A DNA stretch of 64,000 bases from JACCUZ01 sp038246575 (lineage in GTDB: Bacteria > Actinomycetota > Actinomycetes > JACCUZ01): positions 31,597 to 95,596 of the forward strand of contig JBBRVU010000002.1 in assembly GCA_038246575.1 (NCBI GenBank), given 5' to 3'. Shown one piece after another: positions 50,743 to 60,112 of the stretch. The position numbers and the translations under genes are program-made. Under the pieces are notes generated by a model. It did not search any database. It saw nothing but the letters and a program-made list of their open reading frames with translations, and was not told the DNA's origin. Each line of letters starts with the position of its first letter. Positions within the stretch are counted from its first letter, which is position 1.

Positions 50743-53283
50743 TCAGCGGGTGAGGTCGTGGGCGGTGCGCTGCGCCTTGGACCGCTCCAAGGCGCGGGTG
50801 ATGGCCTGAAGTGCCTCGATGTGCTCCGGCGGCTTAGAGGGACCGTGCAGGTCGTCCTCGGTGTGGGAGAGGTCGTCGGGTGCGTCGCTGAGGTGCAGCT
50901 CGCTGCGGTGGCGGGCTCGGCTCAGGCCGACGTAGCCGGCTTCCCGGTACAGCCCGGCGTCCCCGAGCAGGAACACCCGGTCCACGGTCAGGCCCTGGGC
51001 TTGGTGCACGGTCAGGGCGTACCCATGGTCGAGCACCCCGGCCAGCAGGTGGGCGCGGGTGACAGTCCGCTGCTGCCCGCCGACGTCGATCTCCAGGGCG
51101 CCGGTGGTTGGATCCACGGCGGCGACGTGGCCGCGTTGGCCGTTGATCAGCCCGCGCCGGTGATCGTTGCGGCGCACCACGACTAGGTCCCCGACGGCGA
51201 AACAGCGCGGGTTCTCGCACTCGTCGGCCCCGTACACGACCGGCCCGCCCAATTGGCCCGCCGCCTGCAGGACTTGTCTGGCGCGGTGGTTGAGGTCGGT
51301 GACGTCGCCGCGGCGGTGCGCGAGCAGCACCGTCTGTCCCGGGTCTCCGGTGCGGGCGGTGTCCCACCAGGCCCGGACCAAGGCGTCCCGTTGGGCCTCG
51401 CCATCGGGGTGTGTGGTGATGCGTCCGGCGCCGGCGTATGCGTCCAAACCCGCGGAGACGTCCCCGGCGCGCAGCTCATCAAGAGCGGCCCGCTCCCAGC
51501 TGTGGGCCTGTCGGCGGTTCTCGGTCAGGGTCACGGCGGGCAGCGCAAGGGCCAGGGCGCGGAATGTTCCGCCGGCGGCGAGCTCGGGGAGCTGGCGGTG
51601 GTCCCCGACGAGTACGAGCTTCCCGCCGGCCCGGGTGGTGACCTCGAGGAGCTGGGCGAGGTGGCGGGTGCCGAGCATGCCGGCCTCGTCGACGACCAGC
51701 ACCCCGCCGGCGGGTAGCACCCCGGGCAGTCCTGCCCGTGTCGCGCGGTGGTCGGTGGCGAGTAGCCGGGCCACCGACATCGCCGGGATGCCGGCCTGCT
51801 CCGTGAGCGCGACCGCGGCCCGGGCCGCGACCGCCGCGCCGAGGACCGGCACCCCGGCCCGGTTCCAGGCGGCCCGGGCGGCAGCGAGGGCGTGGGTCTT
51901 CCCGGTGCCGGCTTTGCCGACCACCACGTCCACACCGTGCCCGCCGGTGGTCAGCTCGTGGACCATGTGCTGCTGCTCGGCGGACAACGTCGACCCGGTC
52001 AGCTGGCGGGCGGCCGCCGTGTGGTCCGCGAGGTTGTCCACCACGGCCCGGCCGGTGTGCCGGGACGCGAGGGCGGTGGCGAGCACACCGCGCTCGATGG
52101 CGAGCAGGTCGGTGGTGGTGTGGCGGGCGAAGGAACGCACCGCCCCCGCCCGCACTACCCCCTCGGCCGGCGGGTCGAGGGGGAGGACCTGCGGGTCGCC
52201 CAGCAGTCGGTCGGTGAGGTGTTCGACGTCCTGGACGGGGGCGCCGCCGGGGAGTTGTCCGCACCACGCTTGCAGCACGTCGCGTCGGTCGAACACCGCG
52301 GTGCGTTCGGTCAGCCCGTCCGGGCCGAGCAGCACCCCGGCTGCGCGGGCGAGGACCTCCCGGCTTGGCGGGGCCGGGGTGGTCCGCCCGAACAGGCGGG
52401 CCCGCGCGGCGGCGTCGAATCCGAGGGTGTCGGCGCGGGTGTGCCAGCCGGCCGCTAGCGACTCGGGCGCCACGCCGTAGTCCTTGGCCTTGCGCGTCGC
52501 GAGGGTGACGACCTGGGCGGCGGCGGGGGAGGACTCCCCGCGGCGCGCCAGCTCGTCCTCGATCTCGACGCGGCGGCGGGAGAACGCGCGCAGCACGCGG
52601 CGCGGTATGTCCGCGAGCTCGCACAGGCCGTTCTCGCGCAGCACGAATCGCAGGCCGAGTCCGCGCAGCTCGTGGCGCAGCGCGGCCTGGTAGAGGGTGC
52701 CGGCGGTCTTGGCCTGCCAGTACAGCTGCCGCCCGTCCAACGCCGACCACCGCCCGTCCGCCCCGCGGGTGATGTTCGCGACCAGCACGTGGGTGTGCAG
52801 CTGCGGGTCCCCAGCCCGGGAGGTGCGGTGCCGGAACGCGGCCGCGACGAACCCGCCGCCCGGGAGCCGGTCTACCCCGTCCCGACCGCGACGGACCTCC
52901 CCGGCGTCACGCTCCAGGTACCCCAGCGCCGCCGCGACCGCCCGGTCGTGCGCCTCCCGGACCAGCCGCGACGTCACCGGGTCGCCGAGGGCGAACAGCA
53001 GCGACACGCCCTTGGGGGCGGAGAACGTCAGATCGAAGCCCGGCAGCCGGTCCTCCCGCCGGCACCACAACAGCGACCCGCCACTCGCCGGGTGCCGACC
53101 GTCGAGCACCGCGCGCAGATCCTCCGCAGCCACCATCCCGGACAAGCCGAGGCCGGCCGAACCGTTCCCCAACCACTGGCCCTGGGCTTCGCCGGTGCCC
53201 AGGTAGTAGTCCTCCACCCCGGCCGCCACAGCTTGCAGGTAGTAGCCCTCCGCACCCCGCCCCAACTTTCCTATGCTCAACAT
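50743..53283 (-). CDS. MobF (TrwC/TraI-type) relaxase-helicase
   Basis: 846 residues from ATG 53283 (MLSIGKLGRG); an upstream in-frame codon is not preferred, because TrwC-family proteins begin just before this motif. The relaxase domain has paired Tyr (EGYYLQAV, DYYLGTG), FDLTFSAPKGVSLLFAL and the metal-binding histidines in AAFRHRTSRAGDPQLHTHVLVANI (~145-168). The helicase half has Walker A VVVGKAGTGKTHALAAARAAW (~452), VLVVDEAGMLGTRHLAQLLE (~528), KLVLVGDHRQLPEL and the final TVHQAQGLTVDRVFLL. It would nick the transfer origin and unwind the strand for export. The upstream region (53284 onward) is where an oriT is expected. Confidence 0.92.
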   Translation of the reverse strand: MLSIGKLGRGAEGYYLQAVAAGVEDYYLGTGEAQGQWLGNGSAGLGLSGMVAAEDLRAVLDGRHPASGGSLLWCRREDRLPGFDLTFSAPKGVSLLFALGDPVTSRLVREAHDRAVAAALGYLERDAGEVRRGRDGVDRLPGGGFVAAAFRHRTSRAGDPQLHTHVLVANITRGADGRWSALDGRQLYWQAKTAGTLYQAALRHELRGLGLRFVLRENGLCELADIPRRVLRAFSRRRVEIEDELARRGESSPAAAQVVTLATRKAKDYGVAPESLAAGWHTRADTLGFDAAARARLFGRTTPAPPSREVLARAAGVLLGPDGLTERTAVFDRRDVLQAWCGQLPGGAPVQDVEHLTDRLLGDPQVLPLDPPAEGVVRAGAVRSFARHTTTDLLAIERGVLATALASRHTGRAVVDNLADHTAAARQLTGSTLSAEQQHMVHELTTGGHGVDVVVGKAGTGKTHALAAARAAWNRAGVPVLGAAVAARAAVALTEQAGIPAMSVARLLATDHRATRAGLPGVLPAGGVLVVDEAGMLGTRHLAQLLEVTTRAGGKLVLVGDHRQLPELAAGGTFRALALALPAVTLTENRRQAHSWERAALDELRAGDVSAGLDAYAGAGRITTHPDGEAQRDALVRAWWDTARTGDPGQTVLLAHRRGDVTDLNHRARQVLQAAGQLGGPVVYGADECENPRCFAVGDLVVVRRNDHRRGLINGQRGHVAAVDPTTGALEIDVGGQQRTVTRAHLLAGVLDHGYALTVHQAQGLTVDRVFLLGDAGLYREAGYVGLSRARHRSELHLSDAPDDLSHTEDDLHGPSKPPEHIEALQAITRALERSKAQRTAHDLTR

Positions 53284-53559
53284 CGCTGGCGCCAAGACCA
53301 GGCGGGACTTGCGCGTCGCGTCTTTTGACAACGGCTTGAAACCGGCAGAAACCTCGTCCACTCAGACCGGTTACACGGGGCAGGCTGGATGCGTCGTGTC
53401 TGCGTCTCGCCTCGAACAAGGCCACCCATGAGCCGCAGGATCCGCAGCGAGATGGTCCGCGGGCTTGTCCAGCCGCCGCAGCGAGGACATCCGCCGCCTT
53501 CAGGCGCCAGACGAGTGGCACAGATGGTCTTGGTTCGAGGCAGGGTCGTGGGTCCGCGG

Positions 53560-53785
53560 CCGAATTTCTGCGGATGCGGCGTAGGTGAGGTCCAGGAGCC
53601 GAGCGGGCGGTGGTATTCGGCGGATCCCACGGCGTGGCCTTCGCGTCCGTGAATCGGATTATGGGCGCCTGTGATCAACAGTCCGAGGGCGATGGTGAAG
53701 ATGGTGACAGTCCCGAACACCTGGGCCAACGGTGTCCTGGTGGGGCGAGCAGGAGTGTGCCCAGCCCTTTGTCGTACGCGGACAT
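53560..53785 (-). pseudogene. small membrane-protein gene with a frameshift
   Basis: From ATG 53785 on the minus strand, MSAYDKGLGTLLLAPPG runs out of frame near 53735 and the other frame continues TPLAQVFGTVTIFTIALGLLITGAHNPIHG, giving one clear membrane helix. A one-base loss in GGACACCG would explain the break. The protein is not recognised. It lies upstream of the relaxase; an oriT in the same region cannot be excluded. Confidence 0.35.
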
Positions 53786-54004
53786 GGTGCCGGTCGGCGC
53801 CGCATCCTTCGATGGGGCGATCGAGTGAGTCGACCGTGTGCGGCGCGCCTCCGCGAAGCGCTCCGAGCGCCAAGACGGCATCGCTTAGCTCGTCGCCGAC
53901 GAAGGCGGCCTCGGCGCCGCTGCCATCGGCCCGAGGCGGCGCTCGGCATCCTCACCGGCGCCATCGAGGACGCTGGCCTGCGCCCCAAGGGGGTCGGGGG
54001 CACT

Positions 54005-55040
54005 ACCCGATCGTGTCGGTCGAGGACCCGCGGGGGGAGGACGACTGGGATCGTGGGCCGAAGCAGCGAAAAGCCTGGGCGGCATCCAGCTTTTCGGCGA
54101 AGACATCTTGTTTGGCAAGGCGGTTGTAGCCCGCGGACCTGGCGTTGGAGTAGTTCGTCATGATGGCCGCCTCGATCGCCGGCCACGGCCTCAATGGTGG
54201 CGGCCAGTCGGTGCACCTCTGGTGAGTGACTCGCCGCGGCGCGCCGGGGTAGAAGGTGTCGAGCCGGTCGCTGACCAGGCGCCTGTCGGGGTCGGTCCCG
54301 AAAAGGGCCAGCACGGCACGCACGTCTTCTTTGACGACGTAGGCGTGCAGGATCTCGATTCACGGGGTCACCGGTGTCGATCAGGGAGTTCCCACATCCG
54401 TGCGAACGTCTCTGGACGTAGTCGTTCGTGGGCGGTGAGCAGCCGGCGTCGGACCTGCCAGGCGGGGTCGACCCGCGCCCGCGGCGCCCATGGTGCTCGC
54501 GGATCACCCGTTGGCGCACCGCCGGCACGGCGTCATGGCCCAGGCGGACCAGGTGGAACCGGTCGGCGACCAGCACCGCGTCCGGCAGCCCGTCACGGAC
54601 GGCCTTGGCGTAGGAGGCGGACAGATCGATCGTCACGTGTTTGATCCCCTTCGCCAGGCCTGGGGCTGGTCGGCCAGCCATGCGGACCACCGCGGCAGAG
54701 CGGCCTTCGGCCTGGGCCAGCAGGCCGCCGCGGCCGGCCACGTCGACGAACGGGTGTGCTCCCGGTCGCAGACCAGCACTCAGCGCCCGGTGTCGGTGTC
54801 TTGTGCCCAGATCTGGTTGCCGCAGCGGGTCTCATCGATCCTCAGCACCTGCACCGCCAGCGGCGCTCGGCCAGCGGTTTGGCGACGTGGGCGATGAACG
54901 CGGCGTGCACGGTGGCCCCAGCCGACCCGGTAGTGGCTGGCCATCTCGGACGCGCACCTGTGTTGCTCGGCCACCGCGTGCCCCAGCTCCGCCCGTATCG
55001 TCGAACTGACAGAACGCAGCAGCCGTCGACTACCCGGCCC
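54005..55040 (-). mobile_element. relic ISL3-family transposase
   Basis: Pieces in several frames of the minus strand line up with an ISL3-family DDE transposase: VAEQHRCASEMASHYRVGW and VLRIDETRCGNQIWAQDTDTG (right part), IKHVTIDLSASYAKAVRDGLPDAVLVADRFHLVRLGHDAV (middle, with the catalytic Asp of VADRFH), and EAAIMTNYSNARSAGYNRLAKQ (C-terminus, near the final Glu). At least two frameshifts separate them and no intact start remains, so it is inactive. The N-terminal zinc-ribbon region is missing. The relic's right edge abuts the truncated EAL gene. Terminal inverted repeats were not identified. Confidence 0.75.
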
Positions 55041-55064
55041 TCTCAGTCAGATACGGCTACTTAG

Positions 55065-55403
55065 GAATTTAGGTGTCAGATTGCTTTCGACGACGAGGGC
55101 AGCGGGTATTCGTCCTTCAGGCACATCCTGATGTTGAGGCCGGACTCCATCAAACTGGACCGAGCACCTTCACCGGGCTTCCAATCGACCCGGCGTGTCG
55201 TGCTCTTGTGTCGCGCTCGTGTAGTTGCCGAGCAGATGGACGCCGTCGTGATCGGTGATGGCGTCGAACACGACGACGAGTTCGATGCGTTACTCCAGCT
55301 TGGCGTGCACGCCGTGCAGGGATATCTATTCGCTCGTCCAAGCAGCAGCAGCGAGACTGGCACAGCTGGGCGAAAAGCTTTTCGAAGCACTGGAAACAAC
55401 TGA
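55065..55403 (+). pseudogene. 3' part of an EAL-domain (cyclic-di-GMP phosphodiesterase) gene
   Basis: The frame reads IAFDDEGSGYSSFRHILMLRPDSIKLDR, then AEQMDAVVIGDGVEHDDEFDALLQLGVHAVQGYLFARPS to a stop at 55403. The DDEGSGYSS loop, the KLDR, the EGVE-like DGVE and the QGYLFARP motifs are the last half of an EAL domain. The EAL motif itself and everything upstream are missing, and the frame is closed by TAG at 55062, next to the transposase relic. The insertion or a rearrangement probably cut the gene. Confidence 0.8.
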
Positions 55404-55767
55404 CTAATCACGGATCGACACTCGCTTGAATCGGCGGCGTTGCTGCGCCGCGGGACCGCCGAAGCGAGTGCCACAACGACGAGCCGACTGAGCCGTTGCC
55501 GGTTCGCGCCTCGGGTTGTACGAACCTCGACGTCCTCGACTCGTCATTGTCTGCGCAGTCAGGAGGCGAGTTGAGTCCGCGAACGTGGTGTGTGAACACT
55601 GGAGTTGACCCGCTTTCGCGGACACCTCGTGACTGCGGACGTGGTCACGCCGCAGGCCTTTCAGCAGTGTGCCTAGCTTCGAACGCAGCGGGCGAGATCT
55701 GACCAAGGCTGGAATGCCGGCGACGTGGGTTGTAGAACGCCTCGAGGCCCGTAGACGCGGGCCGGAG
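55404..55767. other. gene-free stretch with an insertion-sequence-like end
   Basis: No supported gene. At about 55601-55627 a segment (GGAGTTGACCCGCTTTCGCG and following) resembles ends of actinobacterial insertion sequences, but no transposase or partner end is visible. Confidence 0.35.
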
Positions 55768-56199
55768 TCACGCGAGCGCCGTGACCACGATGAGCGCGAC
55801 CGTCATGAGAACGAGCGCCCAGGTTGCAAGTCGAATGCCGGCCGCCACCTTGTTCGCCGCGCCCGCGTTCCTGATCGCGGTATCCGCTGCCATGAGAGCG
55901 AGGTAGCCGTCGAGCCGGGCGCGATGACCGGCCGCTGCCGCCGAGTCCGGCGACGTCGTCGCGACGAGCCCGATGAGGTCGGCGAGGTCAACGTCGCGCT
56001 CCTCGATTGAGCGCATCACCCGCTGCTCGCGCTCCGGCCATGACTGAGCGTTGCGCTCCTCAGAGGTCAACAGCGTCCTCCATTGCGGTAGGCCGCCACT
56101 CTCCCGCAGCCGCAGGCGATCTCGGTAGACGACGCGCCTCAACGCTCGAGACCAGTCCGCAATGGCGCAACCGATCATTAGCCGATGCGGCCCGGCCAC
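55768..56199 (-). CDS. membrane protein of unknown function, divergent from the next gene
   Basis: 143 residues if started at GTG 56199; ATG 56178 is also possible. The N-terminal half has Trp- and Arg-rich amphipathic stretches (DWSRALRRVVYRDRLRLRES, EERNAQSWPEREQRVMRSIEERDVDLADLIGLV) and the C-terminus is one membrane helix (IRLATWALVLMTVALIVVTALA). The acidic-basic pattern before a tail anchor suggests a cytoplasmic domain held at the membrane. No family is recognised. It faces a gene of similar size across about 50 bases, which suggests a divergent pair. Confidence 0.6.
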   Translation of the reverse strand: MAGPHRLMIGCAIADWSRALRRVVYRDRLRLRESGGLPQWRTLLTSEERNAQSWPEREQRVMRSIEERDVDLADLIGLVATTSPDSAAAAGHRARLDGYLALMAADTAIRNAGAANKVAAGIRLATWALVLMTVALIVVTALA

Positions 56200-56237
56200 T
56201 CGTGGTGGCGTGGGATGGGGCTCACGGTGCGCAACGC

Positions 56238-56243
56238 TAGCCT
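56238..56243 (+). promoter_or_regulatory. -10 box (TAGCCT), leaderless
   Basis: TAGCCT ends seven bases before the GTG at 56250, the same spacing as at 23090 and 33474, which supports GTG 56250 as the start rather than TTG 56244. Confidence 0.5.
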
Positions 56244-56249
56244 TTGATC

Positions 56250-56654
56250 GTGAACGTTGACCTGACCGACCTCATCTCGGTGGTCGCCCTGGTGTCAAGC
56301 CTTGGAGTGGCCTCGCGTCAGATCTACCTCGAGCGCCGCATCACTCTCGTCGCTCACATCGACACGATCCACGTGCAGGGATCAGCGAGCACTCGGACAC
56401 GACTGGTCCTATCGAACTCCGGGCCTGCGGTAGCGCGACAGGTAGAGATCAGCCTCTATGACTCAAACGGCCAGCGAATTTCGGACACATCTGGTGACCC
56501 GAGCGTCATACCGGAGCTACCAGCCGGCGTGGACTTCCATATCGCTTTAGCCAATCTGAGCACGACACCAACGAAGGTTGTCATCATCTGGGTTACCGGA
56601 CGAGCACGACGGGAGTGTCGCGAGCTGCCCCTGAGCCAGCGAGTGATCGTCTAA
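56250..56654 (+). CDS. small membrane-anchored protein of unknown function
   Basis: 134 residues from GTG 56250 (chosen by the -10 spacing). The N-terminus (LTDLISVVALVSSLGVASRQIYLER) is a short hydrophobic helix; the rest is beta-rich (ITLVAHIDTIHVQGSASTRTRLVLSNSGPAVARQVEISLYDSNGQ), like an immunoglobulin-type fold. No family is recognised. It is divergent from the tail-anchored protein at 55768-56199 and may form a two-protein system with it. Confidence 0.6.
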   Translation: MNVDLTDLISVVALVSSLGVASRQIYLERRITLVAHIDTIHVQGSASTRTRLVLSNSGPAVARQVEISLYDSNGQRISDTSGDPSVIPELPAGVDFHIALANLSTTPTKVVIIWVTGRARRECRELPLSQRVIV

Positions 56655-56939
56655 CGAGCGTGCACAAGCGAAGCGCCCCTTCTCGATGCTTGAGGCGCTA
56701 GGGGCGAAGCGCTGTTCGTACCGAACCGGCCTAGCCCGCACCGCTCTGCTCGATCGGCGGTGGCCTTCCTGTCCGGCTCCACGCACGCCACCGGCATCCG
56801 TGATTCTGGTATGTCGAGATCGTCCCGTGCGCGAGTCCCCGCGGTCGTGACGGCTTGAGCTCAAGCGGCCCCGCTGGGTCCCGCCAGAACCCGCAGACGA
56901 CTTGATACCCGTGCCGGTGCCACGTGGCGCGCGCCGTGA
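56655..56939. other. short gene-free stretch
   Basis: 285 bases between the small membrane protein and the Fic relic. No gene, RNA or clear repeat is visible. Confidence 0.4.
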
Positions 56940-58332
56940 TTGACTCGTCGCGTGCTCACGCTGGCGGCCTTGGGAGACGCTCTCGACGGCTCCCTTTACT
57001 CCCTTCCGGACGACGAAGAGGAACTTCGGCAGCTGGAGGAACTCAACCTCCGCCTCGCAGAGCTAGAGACTCGATGCCAGGCGGTCAGGAACTCGCTTGT
57101 AACGGAGTTCGCTTCGCGATTGGGCCGCCCTGCGAACGACTGAAATCTATGAGAGCAACGCGATCGAGGGCAAGACAGCCACGCTTCGGGACACCCACAG
57201 GATCTTGGAGGATCGGGCGATGTGGGATGCCGACCGTTCACTTGCCAGATACACCTTGCACTCGGCCCTCACGAATGAGCCAAAAGTTCAAGACGTAGTT
57301 GGTCTCGCTGCTGCGTGAATTCTAGTTGATCAGTACATCAGCGAGCGCGACCGAGCGATATCGGAGACGGACATCCGAGAGATGCACGCGCTCATCATGC
57401 GCGGCGAGCGAACGGCGGGGCGGTACAAGCAGTACCTCAACGAGATCGGCGGGTCCGTGCATGTGCCGGTGCCCCCTAGTGACGTACCGGCACATATGGA
57501 TCAAATGGTCACTTGGCTCCGTCAGACAACGGCGCCACTCGTTTGGAAGGCCGCCGTCGGTCACGCCTGGCTCACACACATCCACCCTTTTGATGATGGC
57601 AACGGGCGTATCGCGCGCCTACTTGCTAATTACGTCCTCGGCTTCGGCTGCTTCCCTCCTCTGATCGTTCGGTCTTCTGCTGACAGGGCGCGCTATCTGG
57701 ACGCGCTCTCGCAGAGTGATTTGGCCGGAGACATCTCGCGGCTCGTCCGGCTGTTCGCGCGAGTGCTGCGTCGCGGCGTTTCCTTGATGGAGAAGCCAGA
57801 CTTCGCTTGGTCCCTGTTCGAGGCTGATCTCCGAGTTCGTGACGCGGACATCTTCACGCGGTGGAAGGAGACAACGGACCGGTTCTTTGGCGATGTTGCC
57901 GCAGAACTCCTGCTGCGAGGAATCGATTTCACCCGTGTCGGCTCGTTGAGTCCCGGTGACTATGGATCACTAGCACGTAAGAGCCCCGCTGGCGCCACCT
58001 GGTACGCCAGAGTCGGTGACGCGAACTCGTCGAAGCATCTACTCGTTTGGGTCGGCTACGTCTCGGCGCGCATGAGCCGAGGCCTCGAAACGGACCAGGT
58101 GTTCCCTTCGTTCTTCTTGAGTGAGAGAGACCCCAACCCCCGAAGTGTCAAACCGTACCTATCTCGCGTTCGGGGCCTTGAGCCACAGTTCGACGAGATA
58201 ACGCTCGTCGCGGATGAGCGAAGGGCGCTTCTGCGACGTGGAGGGACAGTCACAAGAGTGGGACTGAACGCTGCAGCCGAACTATTTGCCGCCCTGCTTG
58301 GTGACTACGTGGATTCGCTGCTCAAGGACTAG
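56940..58332 (+). pseudogene. broken Fic-domain gene
   Basis: Three in-order pieces. TTG 56940 to 57143 gives an N-terminal helix (LRQLEELNLRLAELETRCQAV...LGRPAND) that ends at TGA. A frame change there (near 57141) leads to EIYESNAIEGKTATLRDTHRILEDRAMWDADRSLARYTLHSAL, containing the inhibitory motif SNAIEG ((S/T)xxxE(G/N)). An in-frame TGA at 57316-57318 then separates it from the catalytic part in the same frame, 57319-58332: ISETDIREMHALIMRGERTAGRY and HPFDDGNGRIARLLANYVLG, the full HPFxDGNGR motif. So the active site is intact but the gene is interrupted twice. A shortened protein from ATG 57382 is possible and would lack the inhibitory helix. Confidence 0.82.
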
Positions 58333-58507
58333 TCCGCTTGAGATCGACAGAAGGGGTGCCTTTAACCGGCCTATTTCCGTCGCGTGGCGGTAGCACGTTA
58401 ATGCGCGATGCCCGCTGCGTTGCTACGCCGCAGCGCGCCAACGCCGGCGCTGATGAGAACTCACCCTCTGCCCACTCCGACGCCACCGGCCTCGAAGCCG
58501 GCCGGTG

Positions 58508-59962
58508 TCAGCGCCCTCCTTCGCCATCGAGAGGGACCTCCACGAGCTCGCTCGCCGCCTCGAGAGCACCGCCTGCACCGCGCTCGGTTTCGCCCTCCGC
58601 GGGCGCGGTGGCAGCGACCGCAACACCCTCGCTGAGCTGCACACCCTCCCTGACCTCCTCGCCGCGCTCAGCCTGCGTCCGGGCTGTCGGGACGATGACG
58701 GACGATCCCATGAGAGGAATCTCAAGGAGCTCAAGCGGTTGGGGCCCGTGCTCGAGGACGCTCCCGTCTGACGGTCCAGCAGTCTCGCGGCGGCAAGACT
58801 TGCAGCGCCGCTGCAAGCCGTCCGCCCGCCCGCCGTCCCGGTGGAAGCCGTCCGCGGGCTTGGTGACACCACACGAGGGACACCGCTTCTCCGCAGCGAC
58901 GTAGGCGCTTTCCTTTGCCCGCTCCCGAGCCCGCGCCCGCATCTGCTTGCGGCGCTCGCGTTCCTTGGCCGGATCCGCCAGCCGGTCCGCCTTCGCCCGC
59001 GCCGCAGCACACGCCCGGCACGTGTGGTGACTCCCACCCGGGCGGCTCGCGTTGTTCCCGAAGTCCAGGAGCGGCAGCACCCTTTCACAGGTGGGGCACC
59101 GCTTGCCGCCGCTGCTGGGCACCGCCTTGCGGGTGCGCTGCTTCAGCGCGGGCGCGTCGGTGCGCCAATGCTCCGGTGCCAACTTGATCACCCGCGGGCG
59201 GCGCTGCGGCACGCCTCTCTCGAGCTCCGCCGCGATGCGGTCGCGAAACTCCGCGTCGGTGAGCGAGCCCTTCCGCAAGTTGCAGCGCGGGCAGGACGGG
59301 ACGATGTTCGCCGCGGCGTTGGACCCGCCCCGGGACAGCGGGATCTTGTGCTCCTTTTGCAGCACCGCTGACACCTCACCGCAGTACGCGCAGCGGTAGC
59401 CGTAGGCCTGCTTCATCGACTCCCACGCCGCACCCGTGAGGTCGGCGATAGGCAGCCTCCGTGGGACCGGCTGAACCTCAGGCGGCGGCTTCGCCAAGAT
59501 GGGCATCGCGTCAGCCTTCACCTGCCAGATCCGCACCCGCTCACGACCGCAGGCCGTCGCCGCCATGGTGCTTGCGTGCTCGTGGTCGCACGTCCAGACC
59601 GCGCCCCAACGGTCTCGCGCAACGCCTTGATAGACGCGAACCTTTTCACTTCCCGTATACGGCTTTGTCCAGCGGCCCCGGTGGTAGCGGCGACGTCCGG
59701 GATACGTGATGGTCCTGCGAACGGTCCTGCCAACCCATCGACTCTCCACGTGGCAGGAGTGGCCACGGACGTTCTTAGCGCCGCAGAGCGGGCAGGTCAG
59801 CGCGTCATTCCGCTTCCGAACGACCCAGTCGTGCGCCTTGCCTCGCCGAGCCTGGAGCTGAACTCGTTGGTAACTCGCAGCGCGACCAGCACTCATTCGC
59901 CCTTGCGCGAGCAGCACGCACACGACCAAGACGGCGATGCCGATCAGGAATAGCTCCACCAC
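58508..59962 (-). CDS. membrane-anchored HNH nuclease with zinc-finger repeats
   Basis: 484 residues from GTG 59962. One N-terminal membrane helix (LFLIGIAVLVVCVLLAQG) is followed by a zinc-binding segment (CPLCGAKNVRGHSCHVESRW), then HNH: YGYRCAYCGEVSAVLQKEHKIPLSRGGSNAAANIVPSCPRCNLRKGSLTDAEF (~195-250), with the C..C / H..N..H pattern complete. Two further Cys4 units follow (RCPTCERVLPLLDFGNNASRPGGSHHTCRAC and KRCPSCGVTKPADGFHRDGGRADGLQRRCKSC). The acidic tail is disordered. A membrane anchor on an HNH nuclease is unusual and could fit action on incoming DNA at the membrane. Confidence 0.8.
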   Translation of the reverse strand: MVELFLIGIAVLVVCVLLAQGRMSAGRAASYQRVQLQARRGKAHDWVVRKRNDALTCPLCGAKNVRGHSCHVESRWVGRTVRRTITYPGRRRYHRGRWTKPYTGSEKVRVYQGVARDRWGAVWTCDHEHASTMAATACGRERVRIWQVKADAMPILAKPPPEVQPVPRRLPIADLTGAAWESMKQAYGYRCAYCGEVSAVLQKEHKIPLSRGGSNAAANIVPSCPRCNLRKGSLTDAEFRDRIAAELERGVPQRRPRVIKLAPEHWRTDAPALKQRTRKAVPSSGGKRCPTCERVLPLLDFGNNASRPGGSHHTCRACAAARAKADRLADPAKERERRKQMRARARERAKESAYVAAEKRCPSCGVTKPADGFHRDGGRADGLQRRCKSCRRETAGPSDGSVLEHGPQPLELLEIPLMGSSVIVPTARTQAERGEEVREGVQLSEGVAVAATAPAEGETERGAGGALEAASELVEVPLDGEGGR

Positions 59963-60112
59963 GGGGGCACCTCCGTGTGAGATTCTGACAGCGCCGCACG
60001 TGTTCCGCAGGCGAAGCGCAGCGTCACCGCCTTGGGAGCGAGTGGTCAGGGCATCCCTTGAGTCAAGGCGCCTCGACCCGCCCGCGCCGAGAAGCCGCCC
60101 GGAGCCGGGCGC

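Noticed and set aside
53284..53560. Transfer origin (oriT) upstream of the relaxase
   Set aside because: The position is right, but no clear inverted repeat or nick-site motif could be supported by eye.
55601..55627. Insertion-sequence-like end
   Set aside because: Only one end is seen, with no transposase or matching inverted repeat, so no element can be called.
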